A stretch of 64,000 nucleotides of DNA from Kribbella sp. VKM Ac-2568 (lineage in GTDB: Bacteria; Actinomycetota; Actinomycetes; Propionibacteriales; Kribbellaceae): assembly GCF_004345365.1 (NCBI RefSeq), contig NZ_SLVF01000005.1, positions 310,001 to 374,000 of the forward strand, in the 5' to 3' direction. The first letter of the stretch is position 1. Every line of letters starts with the position of its first letter. Under the pieces are notes generated by a model. That model worked only from the letters and a program-made list of their open reading frames with translations. It was not told the DNA's origin and searched no databases. Both the position numbers and the translations under genes were made by a program. Shown piece by piece: positions 1-7,978 of this stretch.

Positions 1-775
1 TCTGCAGGGACTGCGGTTGCGGCGGCGGCGCGACGCCCAACTGGTCCGCCGACAGCGACTTGCCCTGCAGCACGTACGTCCGCAGGATCACCTGCACCGG
101 CCACTTCGCCGTGTCGTTGAGGTACAGCAGCGCGTTGAAGAACGCGTTCCAGAACCCGACCGCGTAGAACAGCCCGACCACGGCGATCACCGCCTTCGAC
201 AGTGGCATCACGATCCGCCGCAGGATGGTGAAGTCGCTCGCCCCGTCGATCCGCGCGCTCTCCAGGATCTCCTGCGGCACGTTCATGAAGAACGTCCGCA
301 TCACCACGAAGTTGAAGGCCCCCAGCGCACCGGGCAGGATCAGCGACCACAGGCTGTCGATCAGCCCGAGCTGCTTGACGATCAGGAACATCGGGATGAT
401 GCCCGGCGCGAACAGCAGGGTGAACAGCACCAGCAGCAGCACCGGACGCCCGAACAGCACCGGCCGCGAGGTGGCGTAGGCCAGCGCGATCGTGGTGGCA
501 AGGGCGATTGCAGTGCCGACCACCGTGACGAAGACGCTGACCATGATCGCGCGTCCCATCAGACCGCCGCTGAACAAGGTCTCGTAGGCCTTCACCGTCG
601 GGTGCGACGGCCACAGCACGTACCCGCCGGCGGAGATGATGTCCTGGTCGCTGGCCAGCGACGTCGACACCACGACCATGATCGGGATGATGATCGCGAG
701 CGCGAAGCCGCCGAGCACGACCGCCTTGATCGTCTGGTAGGCCGGCGACGGCCGCTCCTTCCAGATCGGCCTCAT
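1..775 (-). CDS. Carbohydrate ABC transporter permease (CUT1, MalG-like), 3' end outside window
   Basis: This is the second inner-membrane permease of a sugar importer. The 258 visible residues start MRPIWKERPSPAYQ and show a first hydrophobic helix (about residues 15-40), a periplasmic segment, more helices, and the cytoplasmic EAA loop near residue 185 (LESARIDGASDFTILRRIVMP), which docks onto the ATPase. The ATG overlaps the stop of the upstream permease by 4 bases (ATGA), so the two are translationally coupled. About 30-40 C-terminal residues lie beyond the left edge. No ATPase gene is visible, so a shared ATPase elsewhere is likely, as is usual for CUT1 systems in actinomycetes (inference). 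Confidence 0.93.
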   Translation of the reverse strand, partial: MRPIWKERPSPAYQTIKAVVLGGFALAIIIPIMVVVSTSLASDQDIISAGGYVLWPSHPTVKAYETLFSGGLMGRAIMVSVFVTVVGTAIALATTIALAYATSRPVLFGRPVLLLVLFTLLFAPGIIPMFLIVKQLGLIDSLWSLILPGALGAFNFVVMRTFFMNVPQEILESARIDGASDFTILRRIVMPLSKAVIAVVGLFYAVGFWNAFFNALLYLNDTAKWPVQVILRTYVLQGKSLSADQLGVAPPPQPQSLQ

Positions 776-1785
776 GACTGTCCCCTCTTCTGGAAGATGC
801 CGGGTTCGCCCAGCCGGTGGGCGATCGAGTTGGCGCCCCAGAGCAGCAACGCGCCGACGACTCCCTTGGCCAGACCGGCCGCGGCCCCGCTGCTCCAGTC
901 ACCGCCGACCACGCCGGCGTAGTACGTGAACGTGTCCAGTACTTCGGCCGCGCCCGGGCCGACCGAGTCGCGCTGCAGGATGAACTGCTCGAAGCCGACG
1001 CTGAGCACGTCGCCGATCCGCAGGATCAGCAGCAGCACGATGACGGTCCGCATCGACGGCAGGGTGATGTGCCAGAGGCGGCGCCACCGACCGGCACCGT
1101 CCGCGGCGGCCGCCTCGTACAGGGAGACGTCCACGGCGGACAGCGCGGCGAGGAAGATGATCATCGCCCAGCCGGCGTCCTTCCAGACCAGTTGCGCGAC
1201 CACCAGCAGCGGGAAGGTGTCCGGGTTCGTCATGAACGGGATCGGGTCGAGCCCGGCCTGCCGGAGCAGGTTGTTGACGAAGCCCGCACCACCGAGCGAC
1301 TGCTGGAACAGCGCGATCACCAGCACCCAGGACAGGAAGTGCGGGAGGTACGCGATGGTCTGGAACGCCCGTCGGGTCCGGTTGCTGACCAGGGAGTCCA
1401 CGATCAGCGCCATCGCCAGCGGCACCGGGAAGAACAGCACCAACTGGACGAACGCGAGCACCAGCGTGTTGCGCAACGCGTCCCAGAAGTCCGGGTTGGC
1501 GTACAGGTTGATGAAGTTCTGCACGCCGTTCCACTCGCTGTGCATGATCCCGAGGTACGGCTGGAAGTCCTGGAAGGCGACCACGTTGCCGAGCACCGGC
1601 ACGTAGAAGAACACCAGCAGGAACAGCACGCCGGGCACCATCAGCACCAGCATCTGCCAGTCCCGCCGCAACCGGACCCCGAACGGCAACTCCTGTCCGG
1701 TACTGCGCTGACGCCTGCCGCGCCGCCGCTTGGGCGTTTCCCTGACTGTCTTGGCGGAGTCCGGCCGCTCTGTCACCAGTGTCAT
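772..1785 (-). CDS. ABC transporter permease (LplB/MalF-like)
   Basis: First permease of the sugar importer, 337 residues. A basic cytoplasmic N-terminus (RRRGRRQRS around residue 20) is followed by about six membrane segments, beginning LVLMVPGVLFLLVFFYVPVLG near residue 46. The EAA loop near residue 225 reads SLYEAAAADGAGRWRRLWHI. The length is usual for LplB-type permeases, which carry complex oligosaccharides. It lies 8 bases downstream of the binding-protein gene and overlaps the next permease by 4 bases, giving one operon of binding protein, permease, permease. The substrate cannot be read from the sequence. Confidence 0.93.
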   Translation of the reverse strand: MTLVTERPDSAKTVRETPKRRRGRRQRSTGQELPFGVRLRRDWQMLVLMVPGVLFLLVFFYVPVLGNVVAFQDFQPYLGIMHSEWNGVQNFINLYANPDFWDALRNTLVLAFVQLVLFFPVPLAMALIVDSLVSNRTRRAFQTIAYLPHFLSWVLVIALFQQSLGGAGFVNNLLRQAGLDPIPFMTNPDTFPLLVVAQLVWKDAGWAMIIFLAALSAVDVSLYEAAAADGAGRWRRLWHITLPSMRTVIVLLLILRIGDVLSVGFEQFILQRDSVGPGAAEVLDTFTYYAGVVGGDWSSGAAAGLAKGVVGALLLWGANSIAHRLGEPGIFQKRGQS

Positions 1786-1793
1786 CGGCGGAC

Positions 1794-3437
1794 TCAGGAC
1801 GCGGTGACCGGAACGCCGGCGGGCAGCACGGCCTCGAACTCGCCGCGCATCTTGTCACCGCCGCCGGACTTCCAGCGCTTCAGCGCCTCGTCGTACGCGT
1901 CCATCTTCTGCCGGCCGGTGACGATGTCGATGATCGTGTCGCGGAACGCCTCGGTCAGCTTGGGTCCGACCTTGCTGCTGGTGTCGGAGTACGTGCCGGC
2001 GGTCGGGTTGCGCATCGCGTATTGCAGCAGCTTCTGCTCGGTCGCGTGCACCTTCCGGGTGTCCTCCGGATAGGCCGGGTTGAAGATCACGCTCTCCGGC
2101 GCGGTCATGATCTGCAGCGCGCTGACCAGACCGGGCGCCTGCTGGTTGCCGGCCTGGGTGAGCACCGGGTTCTTCTTGGCGTCCAGCGAGTACTGCTGGC
2201 CCGCGGTACCGAAGTTCTTCTGCAGGTACTCCTTGGTGCCGAAGGGCGCCGAGAGGTAGTTGACCAGGGCAAGGAGTTCGCGGATCCGGCCTTCGTCGGT
2301 CTTTTTGAACGGGGTGAACCCGACGGTGCCGTAGCCCATGTCGTAGACCGGCTTGGCCTTGCCGTCGTGGCCGAACGGGATCATCGTGTCGACGAACAGC
2401 GTCGGGTCGGCGGCCCGGAAGTCGGCGGTCGCCCGCGGTCCGACGGTGACCTGCGCGGCGATCTGGCCGTTCACCGTCTTCGGCGTCGCGTCGGCGAGGT
2501 TGAGGTCGGGGTAGAAGACCTTCGCCGCCCACAGCTTCGCGGCGTACTCGACCGCGGCCTTGTAGTTGTCGGTCTCGTAGAGGTGCGTCAGCGAGCGGTC
2601 CTGGTTGACCCGCCAGCTGTTCGGGGCGCCGAACCACTCGCCGAACATGTGCAGCATGTTCACGATCGCCGGCTCCAGCGCGTAGTTCGTGCCGCGGGTC
2701 AGCTCCTTGCACTTGGCAAAGAACTCGTCGGCCGTCTTGCACTGCAGACCGCCCACCTTGGCCCAGGTCTTAGGGTTGCCCATCATCACCTGGCCGAACG
2801 GCGTGGACGGGATCGGAGCGCCCCAGATCTTGCCGTTCACCACCGCGGTCCGCCAGGAGGCCGGCTTGAGCGCCGCGAGGTTCGGGTACTCCAGCACCGC
2901 GTCGCCGGCCAGGTACTTGGTCAGGTCCTGGAACTTCGCCTCCAGCATCGGGCCGATGTTCGGGATGCCCTGGTTCGGCGGCAGCCACATCAGGTCCGGC
3001 AGCGAGTCGCTGGCCAGCAGGGTGGCGAACTTCTCCGGGTAGCCGGGGTCGGTGCCGATGGTGAGCTTCAGGTCCGCGCCGAGCGCCTGGTTCAGCGCCT
3101 GCCACATCGGGTTGCTGCCCATCGGCGGCGGGGGCGTCGCGAACGTCTCGGTGAGCGCGGTCACCGCGTTCTTCAGCGGCGGCGCCTGCACGCTCGCAAT
3201 CGCGTTCTCGGGGAACTGCAGGAAGCCGGGCTCGAGACCGGACTCGGCGCCGGCCAGTTCGGGTCGCAGCCCCTCGAACGCCTTGTACGTCGGCAGTGCC
3301 ACGTCACTCGACGCCTTGGCGCCACCGCTCGCCGCGCCGCCGTCGCCACAACCAGCCAGCGTCGGGCCGAGAACGACCGCACCCAGCGCGGCACCACCCA
3401 GTCCCAGGAACCGCCTGCGCCCGTACCTGCTCTCCAT
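1794..3437 (-). CDS. Extracellular solute-binding lipoprotein of sugar ABC transporter
   Basis: High-affinity receptor that hands sugar to the two permeases downstream. The chosen ATG (3437) gives 547 residues. It is preceded by GGTGAGGTC and begins MESRYGRRRFLGLGGAALGA, a twin-arginine-like signal followed by a lipobox (LAGC, Cys about residue 30), so it is probably a Tat-exported lipoprotein. A longer reading frame begins 24 codons upstream but lacks a ribosome site. The size is large for a family-1 binding protein and matches the LplA/YtcQ class that pairs with LplB-like permeases. It is the first gene of the operon, and a LacI-type palindrome lies about 75 bases upstream of its start. Confidence 0.92.
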   Translation of the reverse strand: MESRYGRRRFLGLGGAALGAVVLGPTLAGCGDGGAASGGAKASSDVALPTYKAFEGLRPELAGAESGLEPGFLQFPENAIASVQAPPLKNAVTALTETFATPPPPMGSNPMWQALNQALGADLKLTIGTDPGYPEKFATLLASDSLPDLMWLPPNQGIPNIGPMLEAKFQDLTKYLAGDAVLEYPNLAALKPASWRTAVVNGKIWGAPIPSTPFGQVMMGNPKTWAKVGGLQCKTADEFFAKCKELTRGTNYALEPAIVNMLHMFGEWFGAPNSWRVNQDRSLTHLYETDNYKAAVEYAAKLWAAKVFYPDLNLADATPKTVNGQIAAQVTVGPRATADFRAADPTLFVDTMIPFGHDGKAKPVYDMGYGTVGFTPFKKTDEGRIRELLALVNYLSAPFGTKEYLQKNFGTAGQQYSLDAKKNPVLTQAGNQQAPGLVSALQIMTAPESVIFNPAYPEDTRKVHATEQKLLQYAMRNPTAGTYSDTSSKVGPKLTEAFRDTIIDIVTGRQKMDAYDEALKRWKSGGGDKMRGEFEAVLPAGVPVTAS

Positions 3438-3509
3438 AGCTGACCTCACCCTTTGCTCGATCTGACCGTTTGTGATCCGAATTTGCATCCAGCACTCACT
3501 AACGATCAC

Positions 3510-3521
3510 TTAAACGTTAAC
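3510..3521. promoter_or_regulatory. LacI-family-type operator upstream of the sugar ABC operon
   Basis: TTAAACGTTAAC is a near palindrome centred on AACGTT in an AT-rich pocket between the binding-protein gene (-) and the ACT-like gene (+). LacI-family operators in actinomycetes often have a central CG inside AAACGTTT-like arms. A LacI regulator gene lies 2.7 kb away, and that it binds here is inference. No clear -35/-10 pair was assigned. Confidence 0.45.
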
Positions 3522-3618
3522 CGGGACCGTAAACCCAGCCCTCCCGATCACGCAAGACCGAACCGAAGATTCACACCTCCGCAACAGCCGGGATACGCGG
3601 GTCCGCCAGCCTGGAGGC

Positions 3619-4509
3619 ATGGACAAGCTGCCCAGTTCAGACTTCTCCCGGCCTGACAGCTCCCGGCCTGACATCTCGCGGGCCGTCACCGCCGGTACGG
3701 CGTGCGACGTGTGCGGGCGGTTGCCCCATCCGGCTCGGCTCCGCCTGACCCTGGCCAAGCTCGCCGCGATCTTCCCGGTCGAACTAGCTCTGCACGCCCT
3801 GATCCTGCGGGTACACCCGCCTTACCTCGTCTCCGTCAGCCTGCTGGCCCTCATCACCACCGCGCTGGTGATCTGGGTGATCGAGCCGTCCACCATGCGG
3901 CTGCTCCGGACTTGGCTGCATGCCCCCGACCACCACGCCCGGCACCAGGCTCAGACCGGTCTTCGGCAGGCGCCGTCACTCTGGCGGATCAGGGTCACGC
4001 TGGAGGACCGGGCCGGCGAACTGGAACACCTCACCCACGGACTGGCCGAGGTCGACGCCAACATCCTCGGCCTGCACATCCACCCGGTCGCGGACGGCGT
4101 ACGGGATGAACTCGTGGTGTCCACTCCGGACACGGTTCGGCCGGAGGAGTTGCTGGACGTCATCACGGCTGCTGGTGGCCGGAACGCGCATCTGTGGCCG
4201 ACGACTGCACTCGCGCTCGTCGACGGGCAGACCAAGGCGCTGAGTCTGTCCGCGCAGGTCGTCGCCGATCCGGCGGAACTCCCGCACGCGGTGGCGGAAC
4301 TGCTCGGCGCGCAACAGGTCACCGATCCCAAGGCCTTCGAGGGACAGCAGTTGCCCAGCGACGGAACGATTCTGAAGATCCCGTCGCCGTGGAGTGGGCT
4401 GTATGTGTTCACGCGGCCGGGCGAACCGTTCACTCCGGCGGAGTCCGCCCGCGCCCATCGCCTCGCCCAGGTCGCCGAAGCATCCCGGGCGCTCAGCCCG
4501 GCGCGGTGA
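3619..4509 (+). CDS. Membrane-anchored protein with ACT-like domain
   Basis: 296 residues, with a good ribosome site (GGAGGC) just before the ATG. The N-terminus has a Cys pair (CDVCGR near residue 30), then two hydrophobic helices (about residues 50-95). From about residue 115 an ACT-like fold begins: LWRIRVTLEDRAGELEHLTH, with the DRAGELE signature of ACT domains. A second alpha/beta stretch follows. ACT domains usually bind small ligands such as amino acids, so a membrane-tethered sensor or regulator is plausible, but no substrate is evident. The gene faces the RNA methyltransferase gene; a stop-spanning repeat separates them. Confidence 0.7.
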   Translation: MDKLPSSDFSRPDSSRPDISRAVTAGTACDVCGRLPHPARLRLTLAKLAAIFPVELALHALILRVHPPYLVSVSLLALITTALVIWVIEPSTMRLLRTWLHAPDHHARHQAQTGLRQAPSLWRIRVTLEDRAGELEHLTHGLAEVDANILGLHIHPVADGVRDELVVSTPDTVRPEELLDVITAAGGRNAHLWPTTALALVDGQTKALSLSAQVVADPAELPHAVAELLGAQQVTDPKAFEGQQLPSDGTILKIPSPWSGLYVFTRPGEPFTPAESARAHRLAQVAEASRALSPAR

Positions 4510-4545
4510 TTAGCCGCGGTCAGTGGTGATCAGTCGCGGTTGGTG
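4506..4545. repeat. Two tandem 20-bp imperfect repeats covering both stop codons of convergent genes
   Basis: Copies 4506-4525 and 4526-4545 (GTGATTAGCCGCGGTCAGTG and GTGATCAGTCGCGGTTGGTG) match at 16 of 20 positions. The first contains the TGA of the ACT-like gene, and the second contains the reverse TGA of the methyltransferase gene. Similar stop-spanning repeats occur at 6034-6101 and 10364-10413. Confidence 0.75.
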
Positions 4546-5294
4546 ACTTCGAAGGCGACTACGGCCGCGGCGACAGCGACATTCAGGGACTCGACGCCGG
4601 CGTGCAGCGGGATCTGCAGGTCCTCGTCGGTGGCGACCGAGATGCCGTTCGTCTCGCCGCCGAGGACGAACACCGAGCGCGGTGCCAGTTCGGCCTTGAA
4701 GAGAGACTGCCGGGAGCGCGCGGACAGGCCGTAGATGCGATAACCGGCCTCGGTCAACAGATTCACGGCCGCCTTCGCGGTGGCGACGTTGACGATCGGG
4801 GCCTGGAACGCCACCCCGGCTGAGGCCTTGATCACCAGCGGCCCGACGTGCGGCGTACCGGCTTTCGGCAGGATGACGCCGTCGAAGCCGGCGCCGGTGG
4901 CGGTCCGCAGGATCATCCCGACGTTGCCCGGATTGGTCACGCCGTCGAGCAGGAAGACCTTGGTCGGCCGCTTGCCGCGAGCCCGGACGAACTCCGCCAG
5001 CGGAGTCATCCGGGGCGCGTTCACGTCGGCGACCACGCCCTGGTCGTGCTTGCCGTTGCCGGCCAGCCACTTCACCCGGGTCGCCGTCGCCCGCTCGACC
5101 GGCGTGCCGGTGCGGGCCGCGGCCTTCAGGATGTCGTCCAGCGAGTGCCCGCCGGCGTTGTCCGCGACGATGATCTTGGCGACCGACAGGGCGGGATCGT
5201 TGAGCGCCTCGAGCACCGGCTTCCGTCCGAAGATGGTGATCCACTTGTCCCGCGGCGACAACCGCTCCCGCTCCTCCGAGCCCTTCTGGTTCAC
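4530..5294 (-). CDS. TrmH/SpoU-family RNA 2'-O-methyltransferase
   Basis: 254-residue SAM-dependent methyltransferase of the knotted SPOUT class, acting on tRNA or 23S rRNA. All three SpoU motifs are visible: NPGNVGMILRTA (about residue 125), VFVLGGETNGIS (about residue 205), and IPLHAGVESLNVAVAAAVV at the C-terminus, which forms the knot. An N-terminal substrate-binding segment with FGRKPVLEAL resembles the RlmB/TrmH N-domain. The start is GTG at 5294. The exact target nucleotide cannot be told from sequence. It is monocistronic, convergent with the ACT-like gene. Confidence 0.9.
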   Translation of the reverse strand: MNQKGSEERERLSPRDKWITIFGRKPVLEALNDPALSVAKIIVADNAGGHSLDDILKAAARTGTPVERATATRVKWLAGNGKHDQGVVADVNAPRMTPLAEFVRARGKRPTKVFLLDGVTNPGNVGMILRTATGAGFDGVILPKAGTPHVGPLVIKASAGVAFQAPIVNVATAKAAVNLLTEAGYRIYGLSARSRQSLFKAELAPRSVFVLGGETNGISVATDEDLQIPLHAGVESLNVAVAAAVVAFEVTNRD

Positions 5295-5349
5295 CGCATC
5301 ACCGTACAGGCGTCGGCGCGGTGGGCGAACTTCCGCGTCAACAGAGTCC

Positions 5350-5406
5350 TTCCGATAGTTTCGGAATCGGATCGCGGAAAATTCCGGTTATAGTTCCGAT
5401 AGTTTC
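5350..5406. promoter_or_regulatory. Sugar-operator-like palindrome plus direct repeat
   Basis: TTCCGATAGTTTCGGAA (5350-5366) is a palindrome with TTCCGA/TCGGAA arms. The 13-mer TTCCGATAGTTTC recurs at 5394-5406, 44 bases later, just ahead of the truncated oxidoreductase gene. The pattern resembles CCGAAA-TTTCGG operators of sugar-responsive regulators in actinomycetes (established family pattern). The cognate regulator is unknown; LacI at 6170 is a candidate. Confidence 0.5.
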
Positions 5407-5441
5407 AGTGCTTCCTCCCCGGCGCTGCGAAGGAACCGTTC

Positions 5442-6047
5442 ATGATCGAACACGTGGTCCCGTTCCGCCAGGTCGATCTGCGACGACTGGCCGCCGACGC
5501 ACGCCTCGGCCGACCGATCGCAGCCACCTGTACTTCGCTGTGGTTCCGCCCCGACGCGTACTTCGGAGCGCGGCGCGCGGGCGAGGCGGAGTACGGGACT
5601 GTGCGTCAGGTCGAACTGCTGCTGAGCGTGCTCGGCGATTGGACCGAGGTGGTCGCGGTCGCCACGCGGCGGACCCGGCGGACCGCGATCGAGGAGTTGA
5701 CGGCGGCACTCGTGGTGTTCGCCGACGGCACCATCGCGACGGTGCTGAACAGTCTGCTCGCGGCGCGGGAGGTCGGCTGGTTCCGCTTCGACTTCGAGCA
5801 CGCGACGGTCGAGATCGACCAGCAGCAAGGGATTTGCAAGCTCAACGCGACCGCGGGCCGGGAGCAACCGGTCGTCCAGGCGTGGACGGAGAGCGTCAGC
5901 ACATCAACGGCAACTGAGGAAGTAGAGGCAGTCGATCGAACGGCGGGGCACGAGTTGCTTGCCGCGCTGCGCGAGGCGGCTCGGACCGGGCGGTCGGTGC
6001 GTCGGGGTGAGAGTCGCGATGAGAACGCCTTCACCGCGACCGGCTGA
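5442..6047 (+). pseudogene. Truncated Gfo/Idh/MocA-family oxidoreductase (C-terminal domain only)
   Basis: 201 residues resembling the C-terminal half of NAD(P)-dependent sugar oxidoreductases. GRPIAATCTSLWFRPDAYF matches the start of the substrate domain, LLSVLGDWTEVVAVATR the middle, and GTIATVLNSLLAAREVGWF the later beta-sheet. The N-terminal Rossmann domain (about 110 residues) is absent, and the loop that normally carries the EGGG and GHG-type catalytic residues has been lost (AYFGARRAGEAEYGTVRQ joins directly). A ribosome site (GAAGGAA) precedes the ATG, so a stable fragment could still be made. It is best called a remnant. It sits behind sugar-type operators and near LacI and the ABC operon, fitting a partly decayed sugar-use locus. 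Confidence 0.65.
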
Positions 6048-6101
6048 GAACCGCGACCGGCTGAGGACCGCGACCGGTTGAGGACCGCGACCGGTTGAGA
6101 T
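6034..6101. repeat. Four tandem 17-bp repeats starting at a stop codon
   Basis: Units 6034-6050, 6051-6067, 6068-6084 and 6085-6101 share CCGCGACCGGYTGAGRA. Unit 1 contains the TGA of the truncated oxidoreductase gene, and units 2-4 repeat the gene terminus downstream in the intergenic space before lacI. Identity is nearly perfect, with one or two changes per unit, so the expansion is recent. Confidence 0.95.
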
Positions 6102-6169
6102 CTGCGCGTGATTGAGATCTCTGGACAATCCCGGTAGACCCTTGAACCGACCTGGACTAAGGAGCTTGG

Positions 6170-7183
6170 GTGGCGACCGCTGACGGAGCCCGCATCACCA
6201 TCACCGACATCGCCCGCGAGGCCGGGGTCTCGGTGCCGACGGTGTCGCGCGTGCTGAACGGCCGCGCCGACGTGGCTCCCGGCACCCGCGCCAAGGTCGA
6301 GGGACTGCTCGAGCACCACGGGTACCGCCGCCGCGGCTCGCGGCAGACCGAGCGCGCCAACCTGATCGACCTGGTCTTCAACGACCTGGACAGCCCGTGG
6401 GCGGTCGAGATCATCCGCGGCGTCGAGGAGGTCGCGCACAGTTCGGGGATGGGCACGGTCGTGTCGGCGATCCACCGCCGGTCGACGTCGGCCCGGCAGT
6501 GGATGCAGAACCTGCAGGCCCGGACCTCCGACGGCGTCATCCTGGTCACCTCCGGCCTGGAGCCCAGACTGCAGGCGGAGTTGCGGCGACTGCAGGTGCC
6601 GAGCGTGGTGATCGACCCGGCCGGAGTGCCCAGCCTCGAGGTTCCGACCATCGGAGCGACGAACTGGGCCGGCGGGCTGAGCGCGACCGAGCACCTGATC
6701 AAGCACGGCCATCGGCGGATCGGGCTGATCGCCGGACCACCCCGGTTGCTCTGCAGCCGCGCCCGCCAGGACGGGTACAAGGCGGCGCTCGACGCTGCCG
6801 GGCTTTCCTGCGACGGCCTGATCTACGAGGGCGACTTCTACCACGAGTCGGGATTCGTCGGCGCCGGTGAACTGCTCGACCTGGCCGACCCGCCGACCGC
6901 GATCTTCGCCTCCAGTGACCAGATGGCCCTCGGTGTCTACGAGGCGGTCCGCCGTCGCGGGCTGCGGGTGCCGGACGATGTCAGCGTGGTCGGGTTCGAC
7001 GACCTGCCCGAGTCCCAGTGGGCGAGCCCGCCGCTGACCACGGTCCGCCAGCCGCTGGCCCAGATGGGCATGGTCGCAGCCCGTTCGGTCATCCGGCTGA
7101 TGAACGGCGAAGACCTCGAGAGCCCCAAGGTGGAACTGGCCACCGAACTCATCGTCCGCGACAGCACCTACGCCATCAGCTGA
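6170..7183 (+). CDS. LacI-family transcriptional regulator
   Basis: 337-residue sugar-responsive DNA-binding repressor, GTG start. The N-terminal HTH reads ITDIAREAGVSVPTVSRVLNGRADV (about residues 9-35), the canonical LacI motif, followed by the hinge helix. The rest is a periplasmic-binding-protein-like ligand domain of RbsB type with typical landmarks GHRRIGLIAGP and PDDVSVVGFDDLPESQW. It probably controls the upstream sugar locus: AACGTT- and TTTCGG-type palindromes lie at 3510 and 5350. It overlaps the convergent hydrolase gene by 16 bases at their 3' ends. Confidence 0.95.
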   Translation: MATADGARITITDIAREAGVSVPTVSRVLNGRADVAPGTRAKVEGLLEHHGYRRRGSRQTERANLIDLVFNDLDSPWAVEIIRGVEEVAHSSGMGTVVSAIHRRSTSARQWMQNLQARTSDGVILVTSGLEPRLQAELRRLQVPSVVIDPAGVPSLEVPTIGATNWAGGLSATEHLIKHGHRRIGLIAGPPRLLCSRARQDGYKAALDAAGLSCDGLIYEGDFYHESGFVGAGELLDLADPPTAIFASSDQMALGVYEAVRRRGLRVPDDVSVVGFDDLPESQWASPPLTTVRQPLAQMGMVAARSVIRLMNGEDLESPKVELATELIVRDSTYAIS

Positions 7184-7866
7184 TCGGTGGCAGCGGCAAC
7201 CAGGTCGGCGCGGAGTTCGTGGCCGCCGTCGAACTCGCGGTAGTCGACGTCGTAGCCCTCCTGGCGGAGTACCGGCACTAGCCGCCGGCTGCAGCGGTCG
7301 ATCGGCAGCACCTGGTCGCTGATGCCGTGTGAGACGAAGATCTTCGGCCGGCCCGGCCGTGGTCCCGAGACCACGAACCCCGGCGAGTAGGCGAGCACGT
7401 GGGTGAAGAGGTCACCGTTCACCAGCCCGAGGCTCAGGGCGTACGACGCGCCGTCGGAGAACCCTGCGATCCCCAAGCGAGCGGGATCGACCGCGAACCG
7501 CTCGAACGCCTCACGCAGGACCAGATCGAGCGGGCCGACGTCCGGGCCGAACCCGCCCCGGATCACGTCCCAGGTGTAGTCCTGCGATTTGGGTGCCAAC
7601 AGCAAGAATCCCCGCTGCCGCGCCTCGTCCTGCAGGTATGGCAGGGCGTGGCGCGGGTTCGAGGTCGCTCCGTGCAGCAGAACCACCAGCGGCACCGGAC
7701 CAGTGGGCAACTCCGGCGGCACCAGCAACGCGGCCGAGCGATCCTCGGCCCCGAGCCAGTGGAGCCCGGCCGCGAAGGACTCCCTGCTCGTCCCACCCGG
7801 CCTCGCATTCAGCATCCCGGACTGCCACCCCTGCCGCACCCCATCGGCCACCTCACGACCAGTCAT
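7168..7866 (-). CDS. Alpha/beta hydrolase (phospholipase/carboxylesterase-like)
   Basis: About 232 residues from the ATG at 7866. The reading frame is open further upstream but runs into the next gene, so the long start is rejected. It has an oxyanion region PLVVLLHGATSNP, nucleophile elbow GFSDGASYAL (Ser in G-F-S-D-G), acid region near SDQVLPID, and terminal His in DGGHEL: a full Ser-Asp-His set of an esterase/dienelactone-hydrolase type fold. No signal peptide is seen. It probably hydrolyses small esters in the cytoplasm; substrate unknown. The start is not backed by a strong ribosome site. Confidence 0.8.
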   Translation of the reverse strand: MTGREVADGVRQGWQSGMLNARPGGTSRESFAAGLHWLGAEDRSAALLVPPELPTGPVPLVVLLHGATSNPRHALPYLQDEARQRGFLLLAPKSQDYTWDVIRGGFGPDVGPLDLVLREAFERFAVDPARLGIAGFSDGASYALSLGLVNGDLFTHVLAYSPGFVVSGPRPGRPKIFVSHGISDQVLPIDRCSRRLVPVLRQEGYDVDYREFDGGHELRADLVAAATDQLMA

Positions 7867-7978
7867 CTGCAGACCATACCCAGCACAGCCCGCCGAGGTT
7901 GTCGGCGCCCAAGCCGGTACGCCGGGCCGCGCCGCGCGGGTTGACCAGCGCGGCGCGGGCGCACGCAGTACGAGGTGG

